20,000 nucleotides of DNA, from the NCBI GenBank assembly GCA_009746045.1, contig RPFO01001421.1:1-20000 (forward strand), read 5' to 3'. Under the pieces are notes generated by a model. It was given only the letters and a program-made list of their open reading frames with translations. It was not told where the DNA came from and made no database searches. Within the stretch, counting starts at the first letter, position 1. Every line of letters begins with the position of its first letter. The DNA comes from Mesostigma viride. Lineage: Eukaryota > Streptophyta > Mesostigmatophyceae > Mesostigmatales > Mesostigmataceae. This document shows positions 1-7,253 of this stretch, in pieces. The translations under genes were made by a program, and so were the position numbers.

Positions 1-75
1 GATCCCCAAACCCCCGCGTCCGCATCTCGCTCTCCCCCCCGCGCTTCCGGTTCCGTTGTTTTACGCACCTCCCCC

Positions 76-1345
76 ATGCCTCCTTCACGACGCCGCACCT
101 CCCGGGCGCGGGATGCGCTGCCTAGTGGCGCCCCTGCGCCGCGTCGGTCCTTACGCATCGCGGCGCACCTGCAGGAGATGGGCGACCTGGACGACGGCGG
201 TCGTGGCGCCCCTGTGCCACTCTCGCTTGTGTGCGAGGTCTGCCACAGTGGTGAGGATGCCCCCCGTCTCCTTGTGTGTGATTCGTGCCAATGCGGCTGG
301 CACACGCGCTGCTTGGTCCCGCCCCTCTTCCGGCTGCCTCCCCCGGGTCCTTGGGCGTGCCCTCATTGCGTGGCCCCGCCTCGGCCGTCCCTAGGCTCCC
401 GACGCGCGGCCGTGTCGACCCCGGGATCCCATTCGGCCCGCGCCCCCTCCCGCAGCCCCTCGCTGGACCCTCTCCTGGGCCTTGCGGCCCTCGTGGAGGG
501 TTCCACACCGTGCTCCCGCTCTCCCCGCGCCGTCACGTCCGGCCCCTCCGCGGGGTCCCCTGGCCCTGCCCCGCCTAGCTCTGGGGATCCACCTCCGGCC
601 AGCACGGCGGTGGCCACTGACCTGCGTCCTCCTGTGCTTGAGGGGTCCCTGGCGGCTCTCCTCCCTGAGGCTGTGGGACACCCTGCGGCGACTCCTGTGG
701 TGGGCCCCTGGTCGGCCGCGCTTGGGTCCCACGACTTCTCCGTTTGGCCCCCACCAACATTGCGGGCGTCAGCGCGCTCCGGCACGCCACGTTCTCTTGG
801 CTGTATTGCCCCTTGCTGTTGGACGCTGTCGGCTTGCACGCGGCGTTTCCTACGCTCCCACGGCCCCCTGAATTTAGTGCCCTTGTGGTTCGTGTCCGGC
901 ACATGCTGCAGGCAGCCTCCCCCCCTGTCCTTGCCTCCACGCTTTGGGGGTTTGTCCTCGAGGACTACCATGCCGGCGGCCGCCTGCCTTGGCACCTGCC
1001 CGCGGTGCGCCAAGAATGGCTCCTGAATCTGGACGCTCAAGTGGCGCAGGCGGTGGTGCTCTTTGCTACAGGGCTTGCCGTGCAGGCCCAGCAGGCCGCC
1101 CGTGCGACATATCTCGCTGGGGGGCCACCGACCACGCCTTGCTCGATCGCCCTCAGCTGCACACGTTTCTTGCCTCTGCCGGGCCCGGCTCGGCCGGCCT
1201 TGTTGCGCAGGCCCACGGGCGCTTGACTACGGCGGTCACCCCAGCGCAAGCCGCCCGCCTGCGCGTTGACTTCGGGGCTCCTGTCACCGTGCACGCCGGC
1301 GACCTGGTTCTGTACGATGCGGGGGGGGGCGTGTTCTTGAGCTGA
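76..1345 (+). pseudogene. 5' coding part of the retrotransposon: PHD finger and unknown region, split over three frames
   Basis: The ATG at 76 opens a basic N-terminus (MPPSRRRTSR...). At 232-369 is a canonical C4HC3 PHD finger: CxxC, CxxC, HxxC and a final WxCxxC. PHD fingers usually read histone H3 tails, so a role in choosing chromatin for insertion is plausible but inferred. A Pro/Ser/Ala-rich linker follows. Coherent protein then continues in another frame from about 746 (residues like ALRHATFSWLYCPLLLD) and in a third from about 1121 (HALLDRPQLHTFLA) to a stop at 1343-1345. The breaks fall at 743-752 (T3 GG C5), 1119-1124 (G6) and 1321-1329 (G9). One extra base at each would keep a single frame and carry it past the stop at 1345. 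I therefore read this as one broken ORF continuing into the RING and RT segments. The 746-1345 region is unrecognised. Confidence 0.75.
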
Positions 1346-1853
1346 GCGCGGGTGCGGCCGTGCCCGCCATCTTGCACGATGTGCTCGAGCTTGCGGGCAT
1401 CCCCCATGTCTGGCACCCTGCTGGTCCGCGCCGCCGTCTTCTCTCCGCCGATGAGATCGCCCGACTGCCGAGCTGGGAGCTGGGGTGGGACGCGGCGCCC
1501 GCCCACTACGGGCCGGCCCACTTGGTGGATGTCACTGCCAGCGGCCCCTCCTGCCCCATCTGCTTGGACCTGCCTCGCCCTGGTGACGGTCTCTGCCGCC
1601 TCCCTGCTTGCGGCCACGTCTTCCATCAAGCTTGCATCGCCACGAGCTTGCACACGACCTCCGCCACCTGCCCCCTTTGCCGGGCCGCGGTCCTTTCCCC
1701 CTTGCCTCCTGGCGTTCTCCCGCTGGGGCCCTCGCCCGTGTCCGTGCGCCGCCAGTCCCACGCGCCTGCCCCGACACCTGCCTCCCCTGTGCGTGGTCGT
1801 GGGTCGCGCGCCGGCTTGGCTGCCTCCTCCAGCGCCCCCTCCCGGCCGTGGGG
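1330..1853 (+). pseudogene. RING-H2 finger segment of the retrotransposon polyprotein
   Basis: This segment is open in the frame that passes 1360 and runs to a stop at 1942-1944. At 1552-1680 it holds a RING-H2 (C3H2C3) finger: CPIC, then CGHVFHQAC, then CPLC. This is the zinc-ligand order of E3 ubiquitin ligases. It joins the upstream segment at the G9 run (1321-1329) and the downstream RT frame near the G5 run at 1850-1854, each time by a change equal to one missing base. Beyond about 1854 this frame loses sensible composition, while the RT frame becomes natural. Ubiquitin-ligase activity is inferred from the fold only. It could instead be a protein- or DNA-binding zinc module. Confidence 0.75.
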
Positions 1854-4800
1854 GCCGTCCCCGCGCCGGTCTTGTCCTCGGCTGCCACGAGCCCTGCTGA
1901 CCGCCCGGCGGCCGGCCCCGCCCTGGGTTCCGCTGCAGCTGTAGTTCCTCTGGCTGAGGGTGCTCCCGACCCCTCCCCCTCTCGACCCGGGCCGGCCCAA
2001 CCGGGTGGGCGCACCCCCTCAGATGGCTTCCATTATTGCCAAGTCGATGGTCCCCTTGGTGACCCGTGTGGCGCGCGCCTGCCCAACCGGAATTCGTTGC
2101 TGGTGCACATTCGGGCTTCCCACCCCCACATCACGGAGGCCGCCATGCGCGCCATGGACTGCTACCGCTGCCCGGCAGCCCATTGCCAGCGGATTTTTTC
2201 GATCCACGGGCGGTACCAGCATGAGCGGCAGTGCCGCCGCCAAACCCCCCAGAACGGCCTGCCCGGCGGCCCGGCGGCCGCACCGGCCTCCCGGTCCGGG
2301 GCGGCCCCTCGGTCGGCCCCTGCCCCTCCACCGGCATCGCAGGGTACGAGCGATCCGGGGGACCTCTCGGCAGGCTGGGCATTCCTGGCCACGCTCCCTT
2401 TTGCCGCCTGTGCGCGCAACCCTTGCATGACGCTCCCGGACGTCCCTCACCGCGCCCGGAGCTTGTTTACGCGCTGCGCCCTGCTTTCCCTGGCCCGGAT
2501 GCATAGTCACCCTCTCGACGAACTCGGCCACAAGCTGTTTCTCGTCACCCCCCGGCTCCTCTTAGCGCCGTTGGAGCGGGGCGTGCGTGGCGTACAGGGT
2601 GCGGTCATCGCTCGCTGCCGGCGGTTCCTCCTCGGGGATTGGGAAGGGCTGTGGGCGCTGCAGCCTCCGGCCTCCACCCGGGTGTCGGGGGCCGCCTCCT
2701 TTGCCCGGGTGGAAGCTGACGTCATGCGGTTGGTGAAGGTAGGTGAATTGAGCCGGGCCATGCAAAAGCTTGAACTGACCGCGTTGGCTCCCTCCACTCC
2801 CCCGACCCTGCAGGCTTTGCGCGACCTTCACCCCGACGAACCGGCCTTTGCGGTGCCCGCCCCGGCCACCCCCCCGCCCCCGCCTATTGTCCTGGACCTG
2901 GACATCTTCACGGCTGTGCTGAAGGATCTGCCGAACGCCTCCTCCACCGGCCCCTCAGGCTGGCGCTACGAGCACCTCTCCGTGATGGCGGGCCATGGCG
3001 GGGCGACCGCACTCTTTGAGGCTGCCGCCGACTTGGCCGCGGGGTCCCTGGCCCCCGCGGCGCGCCCTTGGCTGGCTGGGGCACGCCTCATTGCCCTCCT
3101 GAAAGACGACGTCCCCCCGCCTGCTGGCCGCGTTCGTCCCATTGCTTGCGGCGAGGTCCTACGCAAGCTGGTGAGTAAGGTCATTTGTCGCCAAAAGGCC
3201 CCCGAGTTTCGCGCCTACTTCTGCCCCAACCGGAGTGATACTGAGGAGTCCGTCGCGGCCCAGCTTGGCGTCGCCACCAAAGGGGGCAGCGACATCATCG
3301 TGCACACAGTTCAGGCCTACCTCGAGACGCATCCGACCCATGTGGCGCTGAAGGTGGATTGCCACAATGCGTTCAATGCTGTCACCAAGGCTAGCATCTT
3401 TGAGGCCGTCGGCGAGGCGTTCCCTGACCTTCTTGCGTGGACAGCAGCCTGCTACGGCGAACCCACTCAACTCTCCTTCCTCATGGAGGATGGGACGTTC
3501 GCCGACATCGCTTCCCGCACGGGAACCCAGCAAGGTGACCCCCTCGGCCCCTTTTACCTGTCTGCCCCGCTGCACAAGGCTCTCCAAGGTGTCCACGCTG
3601 CGCACCCGGATGTCGTGCTCCTCGCCTACATGGACGATATCCATGCCCTTGGCCCGGCCGACGCTGTGGTTGCCGCCCTGGCTGCCCTTGAAGTGGCCAT
3701 GGCGGCCATCAACCTTCGGCTCACCCTCCCCAAGTGTGCAGTCTTTTCGCCCCAGGGGGACTGCTCTGGCTTCCCCGCGGCTATCCCGGGGGCATTGGCG
3801 CGGGCGCGTGGTTTCTCGTGCCTGGGCGTCCCTGTGGGTGACCCTGACTACGTCGAAGAGGAGCTCCGGGCCACCGTGGAACAGCGCACCCATGTCCTTG
3901 AGACTTGGGCGCGCCTCAAGGACCCCCAGACCAAAGGGCTCCTCCTGTGGTTTTGCGCCCACCCGCGGGTGGTTCACTGGCTCCGTGGCGCTCCCCCCCA
4001 CTTGGTGCGGCTTGCCGCGGAAGGCCATGACGAGCGCATTCAGGCCGCCTTGCAGGTGCTCCTCCCCGGCCCTAGCCTGCCAGCTCACTCCATGCGCTTG
4101 GCCACCCTCCCCTGCCGCATGGGCGGGTGTGGGCTCACCCGCGCCGCCCGCCTCGCCCCCGCCGCCTTCCTTGGCTCTGTTGCTCAGGCCTGGGCGGAGA
4201 TCCGCCGGTTGGTCCCCAGCGCCGTCAGCGCCATTCCCGACTTGGTCACCCCATCCCCCTTCCCCTTTGTGCAGGCTGTGCAGGATTCTTACCTCGGGAT
4301 CCAGCAGGCTTGCGACCTCGTCCGCCCCGCTCAGGCCGTCCACCGTCGCCTGCCCCGGGGCACGCCCGGCGTGTCCACTGTCGTCAGTCCTAGTGTCTTC
4401 CCTGCCTGCGTTCATGAAAAACAACAAAAGACCTACGCGGGTATACTACACTGTGCCGACTGGATGGGTCTGCATGCGAGCTTGAACGATCAGGGGAAGG
4501 CTTGGCTTCACTCCGTTTCCCTTGAGGGGAGCGTGGGGTCCGCATTCCTGCGCGCCCTCCCCATGAGCCCTTTGTTCACACTGGTTCCGGCCCTTTACGC
4601 CATCGCTCTCCGCCACCAGCTCTTTGCCCCGCAACCTCTCATCACGGCGGGTGCGTCCTGCGGCAGCTGCGGGCTTGCTCTGGATACTACTGGGACGCAC
4701 TACATCGCGTGCATGGGTGGCCAGCAGAACCAGAACTGGTTCCTCTATCTCCATACCGCTCTCCTCCGGGTGGTGTGTGCCATGGTTCGGTCGGTCTTTC

Positions 4801-5279
4801 CCCACTCCACCATTAAGTGCGAGGACGCGGATGGGGCCGCCCTCTACTCACCCAACCACCGCCCCGACATTACCGTGCTTGACTACGACGGGCAGGGTTG
4901 CCACCTGCTCATCGATGTCTCCGTGGCTCGGCCGCTTTCCGGTCGCCACATCCTCCGGGCGGCTGTGGATGCCGGCGCTGCTGCCGCTGTGGCTGAGCGC
5001 GACAAGTTTGCCTCCTACGGCAATGTGGGGCCCCACCGGGTCATCCCCTTTGTCCTTGAGGAGTTCGGGGCCATGGGCCCCAAGACAGCGGAGTTTTTCC
5101 ACGAGTGCTGCCAGCGCCGTGAAGACCGCCTCGACCTCGAGGGTCAGACCGCCCCGTGGTCGGCCCGCACGTGGTCCTCGTATTGGCGGCAGCGTCTGTC
5201 ACTCGCCCTCACTCGCACCGTGGCTGATGTGTTATTCCGCCGCACCCGGGCCGACTTTGTCGCGACCCATGCGGTCTAG
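1854..5279 (+). CDS. Reverse transcriptase with C2H2 fingers and restriction-like endonuclease
   Basis: This is one long open frame ending at TAG 5277-5279. Two zinc-finger-like motifs lie at about 2037-2123 (C-x9-C-x12-H-x4-H) and 2160-2240. The RT follows: GPSGWRYEHL near 2960, RPI near 3136, motif A with catalytic Asp at 3357 (LKVDCHNAF), motif B GTQQGDP at 3522, and motif C YMDD at 3627-3638. Next come a C-x2-C...H-x4-C knuckle from 4659 and an endonuclease core: RPD at 4860-4868, IDVSV from 4911, and a Lys at 5004. This arrangement matches the C-terminus of R2-type proteins, which nick the target and prime cDNA synthesis. The frame stays open upstream, but its coherent sequence begins near 1854. 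Its first ATG is at 2145, inside the finger region, so it is almost certainly the continuation of the broken 5' segments. No inactivating change is visible in the RT or endonuclease. Confidence 0.93.
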   Translation, partial: AVPAPVLSSAATSPADRPAAGPALGSAAAVVPLAEGAPDPSPSRPGPAQPGGRTPSDGFHYCQVDGPLGDPCGARLPNRNSLLVHIRASHPHITEAAMRAMDCYRCPAAHCQRIFSIHGRYQHERQCRRQTPQNGLPGGPAAAPASRSGAAPRSAPAPPPASQGTSDPGDLSAGWAFLATLPFAACARNPCMTLPDVPHRARSLFTRCALLSLARMHSHPLDELGHKLFLVTPRLLLAPLERGVRGVQGAVIARCRRFLLGDWEGLWALQPPASTRVSGAASFARVEADVMRLVKVGELSRAMQKLELTALAPSTPPTLQALRDLHPDEPAFAVPAPATPPPPPIVLDLDIFTAVLKDLPNASSTGPSGWRYEHLSVMAGHGGATALFEAAADLAAGSLAPAARPWLAGARLIALLKDDVPPPAGRVRPIACGEVLRKLVSKVICRQKAPEFRAYFCPNRSDTEESVAAQLGVATKGGSDIIVHTVQAYLETHPTHVALKVDCHNAFNAVTKASIFEAVGEAFPDLLAWTAACYGEPTQLSFLMEDGTFADIASRTGTQQGDPLGPFYLSAPLHKALQGVHAAHPDVVLLAYMDDIHALGPADAVVAALAALEVAMAAINLRLTLPKCAVFSPQGDCSGFPAAIPGALARARGFSCLGVPVGDPDYVEEELRATVEQRTHVLETWARLKDPQTKGLLLWFCAHPRVVHWLRGAPPHLVRLAAEGHDERIQAALQVLLPGPSLPAHSMRLATLPCRMGGCGLTRAARLAPAAFLGSVAQAWAEIRRLVPSAVSAIPDLVTPSPFPFVQAVQDSYLGIQQACDLVRPAQAVHRRLPRGTPGVSTVVSPSVFPACVHEKQQKTYAGILHCADWMGLHASLNDQGKAWLHSVSLEGSVGSAFLRALPMSPLFTLVPALYAIALRHQLFAPQPLITAGASCGSCGLALDTTGTHYIACMGGQQNQNWFLYLHTALLRVVCAMVRSVFPHSTIKCEDADGAALYSPNHRPDITVLDYDGQGCHLLIDVSVARPLSGRHILRAAVDAGAAAAVAERDKFASYGNVGPHRVIPFVLEEFGAMGPKTAEFFHECCQRREDRLDLEGQTAPWSARTWSSYWRQRLSLALTRTVADVLFRRTRADFVATHAV

Positions 5280-5510
5280 ATTCCTTCCAGGCCTGCATGG
5301 TGGGCCGGCAGCGCTGTTGCTGCGTGTAGTTTTGTGATGTATAGTTAGTTGTACCTTGTGCCGCTGGCGTGATCCTTGGATGTCTGTGTCAGATTACTAT
5401 TAATTTCTTCAGGGTTATTCTCCCAGTTCTCGGGTTTTTCCTTATGTTGCATGCCTATCTCACCTCCGTAATCTATCATTCTCAATGAATATATGTAGCA
5501 CATATCCTGG
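5280..5510 (+). other. Probable 3' UTR and 3' end zone of the retrotransposon
   Basis: Composition drops from very GC-rich to roughly balanced directly after the stop codon. No gene, poly(A) tract, simple-repeat tail or strong hairpin was found, so the exact 3' end of the element is undetermined. A sequence resembling a splice acceptor (cctggcag) ends at about 5513, just before the next coding-like fragment. Confidence 0.4.
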
Positions 5511-5925
5511 CAGGAAGGTGACAGTTCCGAGAAGCTTGCACGTGCGTTTGAGAGCGAAATCCTTGCACGCATGGGCCTTCTTGGTCAGATTAAGCTGACC
5601 GCCCACCGCCTCCCCGCGCGGGGTACTTGGCAGGGGCGCCTCCGCTTCTTCTCATCTTTGAGAGCCCAGCGGACAAGATTTCGTTTCTCAGACGCCGCAA
5701 GCGGCTCGAGAAGATCCTCACTTCACCGTGGACGACGACTTGAGGTCCCTGGCGCAGCAACAACGGCGACGGGAGCTATGGCCGACCTACCTCCAGCTCC
5801 GGCAGACCAAGGCGGGCCAGCCGGTGTACTGGAAGGGGGCGGCCATCTACGTCGGCCACAAGCCCTGGCACGCGACCCCTCAACCATTGACCGCGGCCCC
5901 AGCGACCCCAGCATCCCCAGCCTAG
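5511..5925 (+). pseudogene. Degraded LINE ORF1-tail-like fragment
   Basis: Coding-like sequence runs across three frames. It goes from about 5511 (EKLARAFESEILARMG...) to about 5655, then in the next frame from 5657 (FESPADKISFLRRRKRLEKI), then in a third from about 5728 (DDDLRSLAQQQRRREL... ending ...YWKGAAIYVG and a stop at 5923-5925). Each step again equals one missing base, near 5651-5659 and 5721-5732. The basic helix, a 'DL...Q..RRELWP' segment and a 'VYWKGAAIYV' close resemble the ends of ORF1-type proteins in LINEs as I know them. This is family resemblance from memory, not a match I could run. It may be a second element fragment or a host exon. The possible splice acceptor at its left edge supports the latter slightly. 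Confidence 0.35.
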
Positions 5926-6056
5926 GGGAATACAGTAGTGCTCAGTAGTGTAGAATAGTTATGACCGCGCGGCCTTGTACATGCCCGCCTACTACAGGCA
6001 CTATACCAGCTGAGACCTAGCATTTTTAGTCATGTATATATGTGTGCCTATGATGC
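5926..6056. other. Left flank of the DNA transposon
   Basis: A short non-coding stretch lies between the coding-like fragment and the left terminal inverted repeat. It ends in ...cctatgatgc directly before the repeat. No copy of its last bases is found directly after the right terminus at 17319, so no target-site duplication is apparent. Confidence 0.5.
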
Positions 6057-6085
6057 GGGTGGTTTTACCGGATTAGGATACATTT
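6057..6085 (+). repeat. Left terminal inverted repeat (29 bp)
   Basis: Begins GGGTGGTTTTACC and ends AGGATACATTT. It is an exact reverse complement of 17290-17318. With a single-base gap (C at 6056) the match continues outward through gatg (6052-6055). Confidence 0.95.
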
Positions 6086-6108
6086 GCACAGCTTCAAATG
6101 TATCCTAA
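6073..6108. repeat. Subterminal 13-bp inverted repeat at the left end
   Basis: TTAGGATACATTT (6073-6085, the inner part of the TIR) and its exact complement AAATGTATCCTAA (6096-6108) are separated by 10 bases. They form a potential hairpin or a paired transposase-binding site. Confidence 0.85.
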
Positions 6109-6159
6109 ATGCACCATTGGCAAACATGGTTTCTGGACATGGTCGATATCATTCATATG

Positions 6160-6192
6160 TTTGGCAAGCATGATATGATCATGCTTGCCAAA
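6160..6192. repeat. Perfect 15-bp inverted repeat with 3-base loop
   Basis: TTTGGCAAGCATGAT and its exact complement flank ATG. It lies about 75 bp inside the left TIR. It could be a subterminal binding site, a cruciform or an RNA hairpin in the 3' region of the transposase transcript. Confidence 0.85.
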
Positions 6193-6195
6193 GAT

Positions 6196-6274
6196 GTTGT
6201 CTCTTTTCATATTTCACACATATATTATCGGCCTCGGCGTGCCATGCTTCCACGTTTGTTGTCTCTTTTCATAT
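6196..6274. repeat. 17-bp direct repeat pair
   Basis: gttgtctcttttcatat is found at 6196-6212 and 6258-6274, a spacing of 62 bp. Related gttgtct motifs occur near the right end (17120-17150), but only as short matches. Confidence 0.6.
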
Positions 6275-6890
6275 ATTGTAAATATGATCAATAAAATTCC
6301 AAACATGACCATGTTGGAGACTTCAAGTGGAGCATCATGATTACTGTTTTCACTATTACGTAACCCATGGTTCATGTTAACATGGCATAATGAGCAATCC
6401 TATTGACCCCATGACTAATGGTGAAGTTAATAAAGTTACATCGTGGCACGTCACTATAGCATCAAGTTGCATCATTGTGCATAAAGTAGTTTAGCACTGA
6501 GTTGGCATGCCAACACCAGGTACACTAAATAAATTAAAACCAGAATTGATAAACAACCCAGTATCCAAATACAGTATCCATATATATGCAGGTCGTACTA
6601 CAGGTACAGCCACGGCTGCCACGCGGCTTCTGCAGCGATCACGCTCTTTCTCCTAGACAATTGCTCTACTGGTCCCTACAGGTCGGTCGACTTGGACCAT
6701 GATGCGTCAAGAACCGTTAATTGACCGACTTAAACAAGATGTTTGTCTACATGCAGCTGTCTGCACCTAACTAACGCGAAACCGCGTGCTACCAAATATA
6801 GCGGGAAATGCATGAGTAACACATGTCAACGCACAACCGGTGGAAATCACGCGATACCAACCGCGGCAACAGTGGTGTGAACATAGCGGG
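6275..6890. other. AT-rich non-coding left arm of the transposon
   Basis: No ORF with protein-like composition and no RNA gene was seen. It lies downstream of the - strand transposase gene and probably contains its 3' UTR and poly(A) site. No clear AATAAA on the - strand was found. A TGTAA on the - strand (around 6433) is a weak alternative. Confidence 0.5.
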
Positions 6891-6892
6891 CA

Positions 6893-7222
6893 CTGCCATG
6901 CAAAAAAGCACCAGCAGCGGCATCAGTAGCAAATTGTAGTAGCGGAACAATAGCCACTACATCAATGCAACAACACATCAGCCCAGCAACACAGCAGCAG
7001 CATGACCGTAGCACAGCAGCAGCACAACTGTAGCTCAGCAGCACGGCCGTAATGCAGCAGTGCATCAACACAGCAGCACGGCAGCAGCACGACAGCAATA
7101 CATCAGCGGCACGGCAGCAATGCAGCAACACATCAGCACAACAGCACAACAGCAGCACGGCAGCAATGCAGCAACAGTAGCATGGCAGCACAGCAGCAGC
7201 AGCAGCAGCAGCAGCACATGAG
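6893..7222. repeat. Imperfect CAG/CAGCA-rich tract
   Basis: The + strand is an interrupted series of agcagcac, cagcagca and catcagc motifs ending in a short pure CAG run near 7192-7214. Interrupted frames and drifting motifs argue against coding. It sits just downstream of the transposase stop (7254), so it would be a CUG-rich 3' UTR on that transcript. Confidence 0.7.
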
Positions 7223-7253
7223 CAGCTCAATGACAACAACCGCTGCTCGCGCT

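Larger units (their letters stand above)
1..5505 (+). mobile_element. Non-LTR retrotransposon with restriction-like endonuclease, 5' half frame-broken
   Basis: A LINE-type element is recognised from its coding content: PHD finger, RING-H2 finger, C2H2-type fingers, reverse transcriptase, CCHC knuckle and a PD-(D/E)XK endonuclease, in that order. A single RT followed by a C-terminal endonuclease with no AP-endonuclease domain is the layout of R2/R4/CRE/NeSL/HERO-type elements, which are copied by target-primed reverse transcription. The left boundary is not visible and may lie before the window. The right boundary is a guess, set where GC-rich sequence gives way to AT-rich sequence after the 3' UTR. 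No poly(A) tail, terminal microsatellite or target-site duplication could be seen, and nothing shows insertion into rDNA. The clade cannot be assigned without a tree. Confidence 0.85.

Noticed and set aside
3159-4427. 422-codon - strand ORF opposite the reverse transcriptase
   Set aside because: It is a GC-rich shadow of the RT frame. The RT motifs on the + strand are unambiguous.
1-5505. R2 element inserted in 28S rDNA
   Set aside because: No rRNA gene sequence flanks the element in the window, and a restriction-like endonuclease alone does not imply an rDNA target.
5280-5560. Poly(A) tail or terminal short repeat of the retrotransposon
   Set aside because: No A-rich or simple-repeat tail was found in this interval.
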